A DNA stretch of 64,000 nt. It comes from Garra rufa. Taxonomy: Eukaryota > Chordata > Actinopteri > Cypriniformes > Cyprinidae. Shown here piece by piece: positions 1 through 10,405 of this stretch. The notes under the pieces are model-generated. The model was given only the letters and a program-made list of their open reading frames with translations. It did not search any database and was not told the origin of the DNA. The position numbers and the translations under genes were made by a program. The number at the start of each line of letters is the position of its first letter. Position 1 is the stretch's first letter. Location: assembly GCF_049309525.1 (NCBI RefSeq), contig NC_133368.1, forward strand, positions 16,750,704 to 16,814,703, read 5' to 3'.

Positions 1-2
1 TA

Positions 3-2903
3 ACAGACATTGGGAAATTCTTGGATTTTGACTCAAGTTTTAAGCCTCAGAGCCATATTCTAGAGTTGGCTGATGGAGAGCGGGCTAGCGGCATCGCGCT
101 GAAGAAAGGCACCGCTAAAGTGCGTTTGAGAGACAGTAAAGGCCGCATTGTGGACATGATGTTGATGGAGGCACTTTATGTGCCATCATTTTCCCAGGAC
201 ATCTTTTCCGTTAAAGCGGCAATTACGCACGGAGCGAAGGTCATCTTCAAAGAAGGACAGAACCGGCTCATCCATAAAAGTGGTACAACTTTTGATATTC
301 ATATGTATGATAGATTGTTTTATTTAAGTACTGTTGCAGCTGAGGTTGATGAGTGTAACGTGTGCTATGATCTTCAGACATGGCATAAAATATTAGGTCA
401 CTGTAACTATGATGATGTGTTGAAGTTGGAGAGTGTTACAGATGGGATGAAAATTAGAGGTAAAACTGACAAGACCAATTTGAAATGTGAAGTGTGTATA
501 AAAGGTAAATTTGCTCAGGACAGAAACAGAGATCCAGATGAGAAAGCAAAAGATGTATTTGAACTTGTTCATGCAGATTTGGCTGGTCCTATAGAGCCAG
601 CAGGAAAAGATGGTTTCAGATTTGCTTTAGCGTTCACAGATGACTATTCAGGGGCTGTGTTCACTTATTTTCTGAAAACTAAGAGTGATACTGTTAAAGC
701 CACAGAGAGGTTCATTGCTGATGTTGCACCGTATGGTAAAATCAAGTGTGTAAGATCAGATAATGGAACGGAGTTTACATCTTCTGTGTTTCAGTCACTG
801 CTCAGTAAAAACACCATTAGACATGAAACCTCAGCTCCTTATTCACCCCATCAGAATGGGACAGCTGAAAGAGCTTGGAGAACTCTATTTGAAATGGCAA
901 GATGCATGTTAATTGAGAGTAAATTACCAAAAGAGTTGTGGACGTATGCAGTACAAACTGCGGCTATAATCAGAAATAGATGTTATAATAGACGTCTTGG
1001 ACAAACTCCACATTACTTGATAACTGGGAAGAAGCCTGACCTGTCCAAAATGAGAGCATTTGGGTTGGAATGTTATGCATACAAATATGACAAGAAAAAG
1101 CTTGACACTCGTTGTGAAAAGGGAATATTTGTTGGTTATGACAAAAATAGTCTGGCATATCTTGTTTTTTATCCAGACACAGGGAAAGTACTCAAAAATA
1201 GGCTGGTAAAGTTTGTTACAAAGAGTACCAATGAATGTGATACTCAAACAGAGGAGGATGTGTATGAACACTTTGAATATAAAAAGCAAGCTGAAACCCT
1301 GTTACCAAAACTTGACATGACTAAAGTAATCCCACAAGAAATAAAAGTAGAGTGTGATGCTAAAACTGACTTAAAAAGCGAAAGTGAGAGTAGTCAGAGT
1401 GCTCGATATCCAAAGAGAGAGAGGAGACCTCCCCAGTACTATACAGATTATGATTATGAGATAAAAGGTGATGAGGATCAGGCGTTAATAAATATTGACT
1501 ATTGCTATCGTGTTGCATGTGATGTTCCTCAGACACTGAAGGAAGCATTGAGCTCTTCAAAATCAGAGCAGTGGGCTAAAGCTATGAAGGAGGAGATGGA
1601 CTCTCTGATAGAGAACAATACCTTCACATTAACAACTTTACCTGAAGGTAAACATGCAGTGGGGGGCAGATGGGTTTACGCCATAAAAGAAAATCCTGAC
1701 GAGACAATCTATAAGGCCAGATATGTGGCAAAAGGTTATAGTCAAGTGCCTGGTATTGATTATAACGAGACGTTTTCACCGACTGCTGATATGACCTCTG
1801 TACGTATCCTAATGCAGCTTGCAGCGCAGTATGATTTACAGTTACATCAGATGGATGTTAAAACTGCATATCTGCATGCTCCTATAGACTGCGAAATGTA
1901 TATGGAGCAGCCTGAAGGATTTGAGGTCAAGTTAAGAACAGGAGAGAAATTGGTGTGTAAGCTCAATAAGTCATTGTATGGTCTGAAACAATCAGGACGC
2001 AATTGGAATAAGATGTTGCATGATTTTCTAATTGAAAAAGGTTTTGTTCAAAATTCAGTTGACTATTGTGCTTATAGTAAACAAACTGACAAAGAAAGAG
2101 TCATATTGGTCATTTGGGTTGATGATCTTCTTATTGCAGCGAGTAATGGTCAAATGCTCAAAGGTGTGAAGGAAATGTTGGGAGCTAAATTTAAAATTAA
2201 AGATCTTGGAAAACTTAGACATTTCCTGGGCATTGACTTTACACAAATAAGTGGTGAAATAAAAATGGACCAGAAAAGATACATCACAAAAATTTTGGAG
2301 AGATTTGACATGGCTCACTGCAAACCAAGATCAACACCATGTGAAATGAAAATGAAATTTGATGATGATGGTAAATTTGCTGATCCAAAGAGGTATCGTG
2401 AATTGGTTGGCAGTTTAATTTATGTAATGACAAGTACTTGCCCAGATTTGAGCTTTATTGTTGGTAAATTATCACAATATCTATCTGTACCAAAGGAACA
2501 ACATTGGGTTGCAGCTAAACATGTGTTGAGGTATTTGAAAGGCACTGTGGATCTGGAATTGTGTTACAAGAAAAATGATGCAAATCTTAAACTTGTGGCC
2601 TATAGTGATGCAGACTGGGCAGCGGACCTGAATGACAGGCGTAGTGTTACTGGTTACTGTTTTAGTTTGTCTGAGAATGGGCCTATTATTTCCTGGAAGT
2701 CAAAGAAACAACAAACTGTTGCTTTATCCACATGTGAAGCTGAATACATGGCTTTATCAGCTACTGTACAGGAAAGTCTGTATCTTGTTAGTTTAATAAG
2801 TGGAATGGACAATGTACTTGAAAATGCACCAGTGACAGTTTTTGAGGACAATCAGGGTGCTATTGCTCTTTCAAAAAAACCCTGTATGTCGTCAAAGGTG
2901 TAA
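3..2903 (+). CDS. pol: copia pol polyprotein fragment (integrase-RT-RNase H)
   Basis: The frame is open from base 3, so the protein begins upstream of the window and no true start is present. Visible parts: the tail of the protease/gag-pre-integrase region (LADG, then LYVPSFSQDIFSVKAA); an integrase zinc finger of H-x4-H and C-x2-C type (WHKILGH, KCEVC); the integrase DDE core (HADLAGP, RSDNGTEF, then PHQNGTAERAWR with the catalytic Glu); a copia-type reverse transcriptase (FSPTADMTSVR, MDVKTAYLHA, active site WVDDLL); and RNase H (DADWAAD, CEAEYMALS, EDNQGAIAL). The frame stops at 2903, about 50 codons before the expected end, because of an indel. The rest of RNase H continues in another frame. 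Apart from that, no stop interrupts about 960 codons, which argues for a young insertion. Confidence 0.9.
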   Translation, partial: TDIGKFLDFDSSFKPQSHILELADGERASGIALKKGTAKVRLRDSKGRIVDMMLMEALYVPSFSQDIFSVKAAITHGAKVIFKEGQNRLIHKSGTTFDIHMYDRLFYLSTVAAEVDECNVCYDLQTWHKILGHCNYDDVLKLESVTDGMKIRGKTDKTNLKCEVCIKGKFAQDRNRDPDEKAKDVFELVHADLAGPIEPAGKDGFRFALAFTDDYSGAVFTYFLKTKSDTVKATERFIADVAPYGKIKCVRSDNGTEFTSSVFQSLLSKNTIRHETSAPYSPHQNGTAERAWRTLFEMARCMLIESKLPKELWTYAVQTAAIIRNRCYNRRLGQTPHYLITGKKPDLSKMRAFGLECYAYKYDKKKLDTRCEKGIFVGYDKNSLAYLVFYPDTGKVLKNRLVKFVTKSTNECDTQTEEDVYEHFEYKKQAETLLPKLDMTKVIPQEIKVECDAKTDLKSESESSQSARYPKRERRPPQYYTDYDYEIKGDEDQALINIDYCYRVACDVPQTLKEALSSSKSEQWAKAMKEEMDSLIENNTFTLTTLPEGKHAVGGRWVYAIKENPDETIYKARYVAKGYSQVPGIDYNETFSPTADMTSVRILMQLAAQYDLQLHQMDVKTAYLHAPIDCEMYMEQPEGFEVKLRTGEKLVCKLNKSLYGLKQSGRNWNKMLHDFLIEKGFVQNSVDYCAYSKQTDKERVILVIWVDDLLIAASNGQMLKGVKEMLGAKFKIKDLGKLRHFLGIDFTQISGEIKMDQKRYITKILERFDMAHCKPRSTPCEMKMKFDDDGKFADPKRYRELVGSLIYVMTSTCPDLSFIVGKLSQYLSVPKEQHWVAAKHVLRYLKGTVDLELCYKKNDANLKLVAYSDADWAADLNDRRSVTGYCFSLSENGPIISWKSKKQQTVALSTCEAEYMALSATVQESLYLVSLISGMDNVLENAPVTVFEDNQGAIALSKKPCMSSKV

Positions 2904-3063
2904 GCACATTGATGTTAGGTATCATATTGTCCGATCTGTACTCCGTGATGGCAAAATAACTCTTCATTACTGTTCTACAGTTGATATGGTGGCAGATATT
3001 TTAACTAAACCTGTATCTAGAATCAGAATGGATAAATTTGTGTGTTTTCTATTTGGTATGTGA
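2880..3063 (+). pseudogene. frameshifted C-terminus of the copia pol
   Basis: The last RNase H segment continues in a different frame from the main pol frame. It contains the copia hallmark KHIDVRYH and the downstream LTKP box, and ends at TGA 3061-3063. The frame change falls at or just after the run of seven A at 2873-2879, so a one-base slip there is the simplest explanation. Whether the lesion is real or a sequencing/assembly artefact cannot be told from the window. Confidence 0.8.
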
Positions 3064-3104
3064 TGCACTGTGTTGTACTCTGTCAATTTCAGAACAAGTG
3101 GGGA

Positions 3105-3390
3105 TGTTGAGTTATGTTATTGTATATGTTCTAAATCAACGCTGTGACCTAGTTTCTGGAAGTGGGCGTGGTGATACACCGGTGCGCAATTATTAATAAA
3201 TGGCCACTGCTCATTCTCAGTTTGTGAGTGCATGCAGGCCAAAGGAATTTGTGTGTCTGTGTGCTAAGTTTTTCCTCCGTTATGAGAACCGGCATTCCCA
3301 GTTCTTTTGGAGATGGCCGCGCCAACAATATTCATTTGCTTTAGTAAAGTCTAGTCTGTCCTGTGCTCCCTTGTCACACGTTTGGTGACA
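3105..3390 (+). repeat. putative 3' LTR of the copia element
   Basis: The LTR is inferred to start with TGTTGAG directly after the purine tract (aagtgggga) and to end with TGACA at 3390, giving TG...CA termini and about 286 bp. An AATAAA polyadenylation signal lies at about 3194. The right end is placed where the sequence turns into the flanking 'ttccataggcgtaatg' repeat and may be off by a few bases. The partner LTR is off-window, so the boundaries cannot be confirmed by LTR comparison. Confidence 0.6.
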
Positions 3391-3650
3391 GTTCCATAGG
3401 CGTAATGTTTTTTTTTTTTTTATATATATACCATACAAACTGTATTTTCTATCTCCCTATCTTAACCTTATACCTAAACCTAACCCCTCACATAAAATGT
3501 TCTGCTTTTTAAGATTTTCAAAATACTTCATTCTGTATGATTTATAAGCTTGCTTTTTCTTGTGGACATAAAAATGCCCCTACAAGGTCAACATTTAATG
3601 GTCTTACTTGTACATTTGGTCCCCATAATGTAGTGAAAACCAGTACACAC
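3391..3650 (+). repeat. CA-associated dispersed repeat, copy 1
   Basis: Diverged copy of the repeat also found at 6481-6750 and 6831-7086. Shared blocks are 'ttccataggcgtaatg', 'tacaaactgtattttctat', 'cctaaacctaacccctcaca', 'tctgtatgatttataagc' and 'tttggtccccataatg'. The copia LTR abuts its left end. Confidence 0.75.
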
Positions 3651-3801
3651 ATTTTTACTTCTATCTTTATGAGGAATTTTCACTGATTTTATGCTAATAT
3701 TAAGATTTGTTGTGCAGACAATTTTTTACATACAGCAATTGTTACACTGTTGTAGGCCCACACATATGAATAAATTATTTTGTTCTTTCTTTTTTTTTTA
3801 G

Positions 3802-4337
3802 ATTACAGTAAGTTCACTCTGGATCCAAACACAGTGAATGAACACCTCCGTCTGTCTGTCTGGAATGGAGTTTTTAATGTCCCTAATGTAGTCCAGCAGT
3901 ATCCTGATCATCCAGACAGATTTGATAATTATCCTCAGGTGTTGTGTAGAGAGGGTGTGTGTGGACGCTGCTACTGGGAGCTTGAGTGGAGCGGTGATGA
4001 TGGTGTGGACATATCAGTGTCATACAAGACCATTAGCAGGAAAGGAAGGAGAGATGAGTGTGTTTTTGGATGCAACGATCAGTCCTGGAGTTTGGACTGC
4101 TCTCCTTTAATTTACTCATTTATGCACAATAACAGTTACGCTGATCTTCATGTACCATCCAGCCGCTGTAAAATAGGGGTGTATGTGGATCACCGGGCAG
4201 GAACTCTGTCCTTCTACAGCATCTCTGACACAATGAGCCTCATCCACACAGTCCAGACCACATTCACTCAGCCGCTCTATCCTGGGTTTGCAGTTCACAG
4301 TGGATCAAAAGTGAAATTGTGTGATCTTTCTATATAG
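3802..4337 (+). CDS. PRY-SPRY (B30.2) terminal exon, upstream exons off-window
   Basis: The exon starts after a strong polypyrimidine tract and AG at 3800-3801 and enters in phase 1, so its first codon is split. It ends at TAG 4335-4337. It encodes about 178 residues: a PRY segment (FTLDPNTVNEHLRLS), then SPRY (GRCYWELEWSG, SVSYKTISRKG, SWSLDC, KIGVYVDHRAGTLSFYSISD, QPLYPGFAV). This is the single C-terminal B30.2 exon seen in very large fish immune families (finTRIM/TRIM-like, NLRC3-like NLRs, stonustoxin-like genes), where it is a recognition module. The domain looks intact. No RING, B-box, NACHT or LRR exon is visible, because upstream sequence is occupied by the copia element and the window edge, so the parent family cannot be chosen. 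The copia insertion would lie in the intron before this exon, if the gene is still whole. Confidence 0.8.
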
Positions 4338-5004
4338 ATTACAGGAAGCTGACTGTGATGTGTAATAATACATACTGTAATGTGGCTTTAAGCCAATAAC
4401 TGCATGGAGGCTCTTATTGACTATCAATAATACACTCAGTAGAACTCTGTGAAGCAAATTGTCCGATGTTAACAGACTAAAATTAGCCTAAATTATTCTG
4501 AGCAAATAGTAGGGCTGAACTACATGCCAGGGTTACAGCATACAAATATTACACTGACAGAAACTACAGTACATTATAAATAGTGGGCTATTTTATACAT
4601 TAGCCATTCTACAGAATTGGTTCAAAGTCAAAGTTGGAAACATCCTTAAATTTTTTGGGGATGTATGCAAATTGTAAAATGATACACATTTCTAGAAATA
4701 TATATTTGAATAAGAATTGGTTTAGGTTAGGTTATAATGACCTATTTTTGTTTCCATATACCTTGTAATTATATATGTTTTGCTATTTTGTTAAAAATGT
4801 TCACTGATAAATCAATAACCATAAAAATTTGAACAATATTTCAAGTAGGCTATGCGTTATGAGATTTGTTGTACTTTGAATCCAATCTTCCTTTATAAAA
4901 GGCATACAGATTTCAGACCTATGGATTAATTAGTTTAAATATACATTGAACTAAACACTATCATTATCATGACTGCACATTTTCAGTAATGTTTTAGCAG
5001 TGAC
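4338..5004. other. AT-rich intergenic sequence after the SPRY exon
   Basis: Probably the 3' UTR and flank of the SPRY gene. I see no second coding exon, RNA gene or clear repeat structure. Confidence 0.5.
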
Positions 5005-5841
5005 CAGTGATGGGAATAACATCGTTATGAACAAACAGCATTTCTAACGGCGTTATTTTTTCAGTAACGAGTATCAAACTACTTAAAAAATGCAGAATTA
5101 CTATAAATTATTATTTTTATTATTAATAAATAATATTCACCTGTTATTGTCCCTGTTTTGATTTCAGCAAATCAGTTTGAGCTAACGCAGACAACCTGAT
5201 TAATATTCATAAACCAAGCAGCTTATTAATACTTAAGTTTGTTTTATATAGTTAGTAGTAGAATTCGTAGTAGTTTTGTTATCTTAATTATCAGTATTAT
5301 TTTTGACAAACAATATCTTAAGCACCACAACCAGTTCTAGTTCAGTCAACATGACAAATACGCATTCTTACATGGTTATTCTAATTACTGAACTACTATA
5401 ATATTATATTATAATGCTTGACTGACTGATGCTAAGTGTACTTTCAGATATTTAAAAACCTGTGCCATCAGATATTTAATATTAGTCTGCTGAGTAAACA
5501 AAAAACAATTGACTAGCCATTGGCGATTCAATTGCCAAAGTGTCCATAGAGCATAGAGGGTTGATAGGTAATATTTACAATAATTTACTGAATTTGATAG
5601 GTGTCTCTCACATTGTCCCAAAGCACCATTAAAATAGTGTAGATTAGGCTAGTGTAAAATATGTTATAATAACAGTTTATTCTATTTATTGTCCATTTAA
5701 GATATTTAACATTGGGGACTTCCAAGTTATTTGACACATTTGAAAAATGTTTAAGAAAGTAACAAAGTTACTTTCCCTGGTAATTAGATACATTATAATG
5801 ATGTAACTAAGTTACTATTTAAAGTAACGTGCTCAAAACTG
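5005..5841. mobile_element. nonautonomous hAT-type element, 837 bp
   Basis: The left end CAGTGATGGGAATAAC and the right end (reverse complement CAGTTTTGAGCACGTTAC) share a degenerate hAT-like terminus. They are flanked by 8-bp duplications with one mismatch: GCAGTGAC (4997-5004) and GTAGTGAC (5842-5849). Subterminal 'agtaac/gttact' motifs are abundant. There is no transposase frame. Confidence 0.65.
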
Positions 5842-5849
5842 GTAGTGAC

Positions 5850-6162
5850 CACATAACATTACATTACATAATTTTAACTCACATACTAGAACCGTATTAA
5901 AACATAGTAAATACTAACAATTTGCATAACTGTATTAACAATTTGCATAAACTGTATTTTTTTCTCTCCTTTCTCTCTCCATTTTTAAAATGTTTTCTCT
6001 CCTTGGGGTCAGACTGACCCCACATTGAAAATGAATGGGAAAAGTAAAAATAGCTAATTTTTTCATTTCGTTTGTCCAAAAAAAGTTGTAAATCCAGTTT
6101 AAATCTGAAATAATTAACATTTAAATAAAGGCCTGGTCCTAGAGCATAAAAAAGTGGAACGA

Positions 6163-6166
<4 letters not shown>
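5850..6166. other. intergenic, no gene seen
   Basis: AT-rich. It contains a short dispersed-repeat block around 6000-6050 (ggggtcagactgacccca) but no supported gene. Confidence 0.5.

Positions 6167-6252
<86 letters not shown>
6167..6252. repeat. (TC)n microsatellite
   Basis: Uninterrupted TC dinucleotide tract. It is followed by five or so ATTCA units (6253-6277) that run into a repeat remnant 'gagctttattggcatgactg'. Confidence 0.95.
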
Positions 6253-6258
<6 letters not shown>

Positions 6259-6357
6259 ATTCAATTCAATTCAATTGAGCTTTATTGGCATGACTGTATA
6301 ATAGTACAATGTTGCCAAAGCAATAAACAGTGAACAAGTTGTACAGGCATATAGTAT

Positions 6358-6472
<115 letters not shown>

Positions 6473-6480
6473 TTGTTTTT

Positions 6481-6751
6481 GTGAATTGTGGGGACATTCC
6501 ATAGGCGTAATGGTTTTTATACTGTACAAACAATATTTGCTATCACCCTACACCTTCCCTACACCTAAACCTAGCCCTCACAGGAGACTGTGCATATCTT
6601 TACATTCTCAAAAAAAACTTATTCTGTATGATTTATAAGCCTTTTGAAAAGTGGGGACATGGGCAATGTCCTCATAAGTCACCCTCTCCTTGTAATACCT
6701 ATGTCATACCCATGTTATTACACCAATTTGTGTCCTGATATGTCACAAAAA

Positions 6752-6755
<4 letters not shown>
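6481..6755 (+). repeat. CA-associated dispersed repeat, copy 2
   Basis: Runs from 'gtgaattgtggggacattcc' to the next CA tract. It shares the 'ttccataggcgtaatgg', 'cctacacctaaacctagccc' and 'tctgtatgatttataagcc' blocks with copies 1 and 3. Its end is joined directly to (CA)n, as in copy 3. Confidence 0.8.

Positions 6756-6808
<53 letters not shown>
6756..6808. repeat. (AC)n microsatellite
   Basis: CA tract between repeat copies 2 and 3. Confidence 0.95.
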
Positions 6809-6812
<4 letters not shown>

Positions 6813-7084
6813 TGGGTTTACATGTTTTAAGGGGACATTCCATAGGCGTAATGGTTTTCATACTGTACAAACCGTATTTTCTATCGCCCTACACCTACCC
6901 TACACCTAAACCTAGCCCTCACAGGAGATTGCGCACACTTTTACTTCCTCAAAAAAACTCATTGGGCATGATTTATAAGCCTGTTTCCTCATGGGGACCT
7001 AAGAAATGTCCCCACAAGGTCAAAATTTACTGGTATTACTATCCTTGTGGGGACATTTGGTCCCCACAACGTGATGAATACCAG

Positions 7085-7086
<2 letters not shown>
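6809..7086 (+). repeat. CA-associated dispersed repeat, copy 3
   Basis: The best preserved copy. Its right end carries a self-complementary 'gtggggaca...tgtccccac' arrangement (7005-7070), and the left end has 'ggggacattcc', so the unit can fold. Confidence 0.8.

Positions 7087-7181
<95 letters not shown>
7087..7181. repeat. (AC)n microsatellite
   Basis: Pure CA tract abutting the end of repeat copy 3. A fourth tract follows at about 7343-7413 and CA-rich sequence continues to 7577. Confidence 0.95.
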
Positions 7182-7183
<2 letters not shown>

Positions 7184-7339
7184 GTGCATTTATATAGAAA
7201 TTGGCAAAAAGAAAAATCAACATATCTGCCATAGATCTGAAAATTTTCATGCATAAATGATTGACTGGTACAAGAGCACAAATGCAGCATGGAACAAGCA
7301 TGTTGACTCACACAAACACGCACGCACACACATGTTGTG

Positions 7340-7342
<3 letters not shown>

Positions 7343-7413
<71 letters not shown>
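7343..7413. repeat. (AC)n microsatellite
   Basis: Pure CA tract. The flanking 7290-7340 and 7480-7577 are imperfect CA-rich sequence. Confidence 0.95.
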
Positions 7414-7419
<6 letters not shown>

Positions 7420-7577
7420 TTTTTTTAGATTTTGGTAAATGAAATCAGACATAAATACACAACAATGTGAAGGGGTAGACATCACACAACACACCCACAC
7501 AACTCTACACAAACACACCACAAACCACCCACCAAAATACCCCCCTCCCCAACACACATGCACACACCCACTCACAC

Positions 7578-8390
7578 AAAGCGAGAGAAGAGAGGGAAAA
7601 GTGCAGATAAAAGAAAGATGAAAGACAAAAATTCTACAATTCTAAAAAAAAAAAAATTCTAAGCTTTCACAAAAAACATTTTTTTCAATTTATTTTAGAA
7701 TGTCTAAATATACATATTTACAAAATATATATCATAAAGTTGTGAGGAGAAGTTGAAGCATCAAGAAAAATAAAGTGAAAATGAAATTAGTCCCTAAGGG
7801 CCTCTGCTGGATATATGTGGTCATTGCACTTTCTTTCTTTAACTATATCTTCAAAAGTTTTTCAACTAACCTGCAGATGGCAGTACTGTATCCCTAACAC
7901 AGAGCAATGTCAAAAAACAATTTAGATGATCATTAAGGTGATTTTTTTATTAAAAATTACTTTTTTATAAGCCACTTGGTGGCGTAGTTGCGTAATTGTG
8001 CAGTAAATGGGTAAAAAAGTACCAAATATCCATGAAAACACAGTAGAACTGTAAAGTTGAGAAGTAAACGAAAAAAATGATATATAGTTTATAATATTAA
8101 AAATGTATAATTCATTATGGAATCACACTTTCAATCTGACCCCAAAGAAAGTAAAAAATAAAACGTACTTAAGGAGAGTTGTAGGGTTAACATCAGTCTC
8201 AGTCAGTGGCCAGTTTCATGATTTACAAAGAAAATATACCTTTTTTTTGTACTTTGAAGATAATTTTAAAAACAACAATAGAATAAAATGCAAAAATTAT
8301 TTCAATATAATTTTCATAAATTGAAATTTATGGATTAGGGTTCGTGACAGCCACCTCCCAATTTAAAGTACCCAATAAATTATGATTATG
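7578..8390. other. AT-rich intergenic sequence
   Basis: Nothing coding can be supported. It ends in a short (TA)n tract at about 8391-8410. Confidence 0.5.
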
Positions 8391-8412
8391 TATATATATA
8401 TATATATATTAA

Positions 8413-8582
8413 GCTTAGGTGATTTTGAGGAGAAATGACCTAATATATCAACTTAAAATCACAAAAACATATGTTCAAGTCATGAGCAAGACAAATGTAA
8501 TTTGTCTTGAATAGAATACAGTGCTACTGTATTTTAAAATGTTGAGTTTAACAGTGGTTATATTGTGGCATGAACTGTTATA
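8413..8582 (+). repeat. local direct repeat, copy A
   Basis: From 'taggtgattttgaggagaaat' to 'tggcatgaactgtta'. It matches 9792-9990 in the same orientation along its length but lacks a segment of about 55 bp that copy B carries. The two copies flank the candidate dync1i2 promoter. Confidence 0.85.
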
Positions 8583-8984
8583 TTTTAAACATTATTGTGG
8601 GTTTCAGTAGGCAATAGAAGGATCTTAGTTAATATTTCACATTTGAATACCGAAATACCGAATTGCTTTTTAAATGTGTTATTTGATTGTGGGACAGCAG
8701 TTTTGCACCAATTCTGTAGAATTCCCTCATATAGGCCTACCTTGATATTAGTTAGCCTATAGGCATTTTATTTTATTTTATTTTGAAATAGGCTATTCAG
8801 ATGCTGCTGTCTGATTTGAGATATATCCTAAATAGGAAGTATATTGTTTTAGTTCCTTTTAATGTACATTCTGTCATCCTAATTCATTATTAAACCCACA
8901 GGGTAATAACTAAAGCAATATGTTTGCAAAAACAACAACTGCGTAGTTTACTGTTTACTTTAAGAAAACAATCGCGTTTTTGAC

Positions 8985-9099
8985 ATTCGGTTATTCTGGT
9001 CCTCCCCGGCACCCGTCAGACGCGCCTCTGCATCCGCGCACCAGGAAACTGAACAGTGCAACAAAAGCAGCGCTTTCTGCAGGCTATAAACACCCTCAG
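8985..9099 (+). promoter_or_regulatory. candidate dync1i2 promoter and untranslated first exon
   Basis: A short CpG-rich island-like block (tcgcg, ccgg, acgcgc, ccgcgc, agcgc) in otherwise CpG-poor AT-rich sequence, ending in CAG followed by GTCTGT at 9100, a plausible donor. It lies 3.7 kb upstream of the start-codon exon, which itself has an acceptor just 4 bp before the ATG, so an upstream non-coding exon is required somewhere. The assignment is inference. Transcript data or cross-species alignment would decide it. Confidence 0.45.
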
Positions 9100-9791
9100 G
9101 TCTGTTCACAACATGTTTTCAGATTAGAGAAAACATTTCAGTAGTATGTTTATGACACGAATGAACTGTTTATTCTTCAGTATGTCACTTTTGTGTGTTG
9201 GGTGGAGTCCAGCAGTCGGTTTCTACTGCGGTGCTACTGTGAATGAATCAGATAGCAATAACACACATTAAACTCTTCTGTAAATATAAATGTATGTATG
9301 TATTTGTTTGTTTGTTTGTTTGTATGCTGTTCCTCTGGTTGTTTTGCTATGAGAGGGCAGAAGTTAATCTCATTAAAAGATAAAATCCGCTAAATCCGAT
9401 TGAAGGAGAATTACAGAGTGTTTCTGCTCTCAGAGTCAGAGAAGTAGCGTTATAAACAGACCTCAAATAGCTTATTTGACTTCACGTTTGTGCTGTGTGT
9501 GAAATGTGTAGTGTTTTAACAGAGAAACACCATCTGATTACCACAGAAGTTGTTGAAAGTTGGCTCTGTGTACTTTTTTGCTATACTTGAGGGTCGCCTT
9601 TCTGAAAATGCTCTTACAAATCTGCACAAAGTATTTGGACAGCCATGCTTAAAATGTTTGAAAACCACCAAAAGTCAAACACAGTATTACGAAAAATAGA
9701 GGAACCACATTTTATATCAACAGTTCCACAAAAAGAAGGTTTAAATCTTAGATTACAAGTCCAAAACATATTTAATAAGATGAATGACATC

Positions 9792-9990
9792 TAGGTGATT
9801 TTGAGGAGAAATATCCACTTAAAATCACAAAAACATATGTTAAAGTCATGAGCAAGACAAATGTAGCTATCAGAAAAGATCCTGCAGTATTTGTTGCCCT
9901 TTGGATCAGATAGGACATGAATAGAATAAAGTGCTACTCTATTTTTGAAATGTTGAGTTTAACAGTGGTTATATTGTGGCATGAACTCTT
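9792..9990 (+). repeat. local direct repeat, copy B
   Basis: Partner of the repeat at 8413-8582, same orientation. It includes an extra internal block at about 9868-9920. Confidence 0.85.
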
Positions 9991-10082
9991 CCTAAGATCA
10001 CGAGTTTTGCTGTGATGTATCAGGGCTCATGCAGATGGCGGAAAATGTTGGAGTGAATGATAATTCTGTTTTGTAATCCTCA

Positions 10083-10405
10083 GTGAGCGATTACTGGACT
10101 AAACAAGGCTGTTTCGTCAGTTTTTCAAGTGCATGTTTTAATTTGGCCATTAAGTGTGCTCTGTTGAGAGAGTCAGGTGCTGCTGTGCACAAAAGACAGA
10201 TTAGAGCAGTGTGCAGAGACACAAATGTGACTCTTGAGCTGATCTTGTTAATCTGTCTGAAGAGCCTGAGACGGGCCGACAGACAGGCGGCAGTGAATGG
10301 GGTCCTCGGACCAGGTGAAGACGGTCTCTCTCGTTCCATAAAAGGTTTTGCGGTTCTCTCTGAGTATGGTTTACTATCTGCTGAGGATGTATAGAAATAA
10401 GACAC
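10083..10405. other. GC-richer block with overlapping open frames on both strands
   Basis: A GC-richer island about 320 bp long, preceded by an acceptor-like 'ttgtaatcctcag'. It is open for about 103 codons on each strand (plus 10083-10394, minus 10091-10405). I recognise neither translation, and overlapping antisense frames usually mean neither is coding. It could be an alternative 5' exon of dync1i2, a conserved non-coding block or an old repeat. Confidence 0.3.

Larger units (their letters stand above)
1..3390 (+). mobile_element. Ty1/copia LTR retrotransposon, 3' part
   Basis: This is the 3' portion of a Ty1/copia element. The sequence shows, in order, gag-pre-integrase, integrase, reverse transcriptase and RNase H (the copia order, with integrase before RT), then a purine-rich tract ending near 3104 and a putative 3' LTR. 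The gag region, protease active site, primer-binding site and 5' LTR lie off the left edge, so the target duplication cannot be tested. The element is inserted in, or immediately abuts, a dispersed repeat beginning with a 'ttccataggcgtaatg' motif that recurs at 6491 and 6839. One frameshift near 2873-2879 suggests a recently dead copy, or an assembly error in a homopolymer. Confidence 0.9.

Noticed and set aside
6535..6580. Telomere-like 'cctaaacctagccc' sequence
   Set aside because: Part of the dispersed repeat body, present once per copy and not a tandem TTAGGG array.
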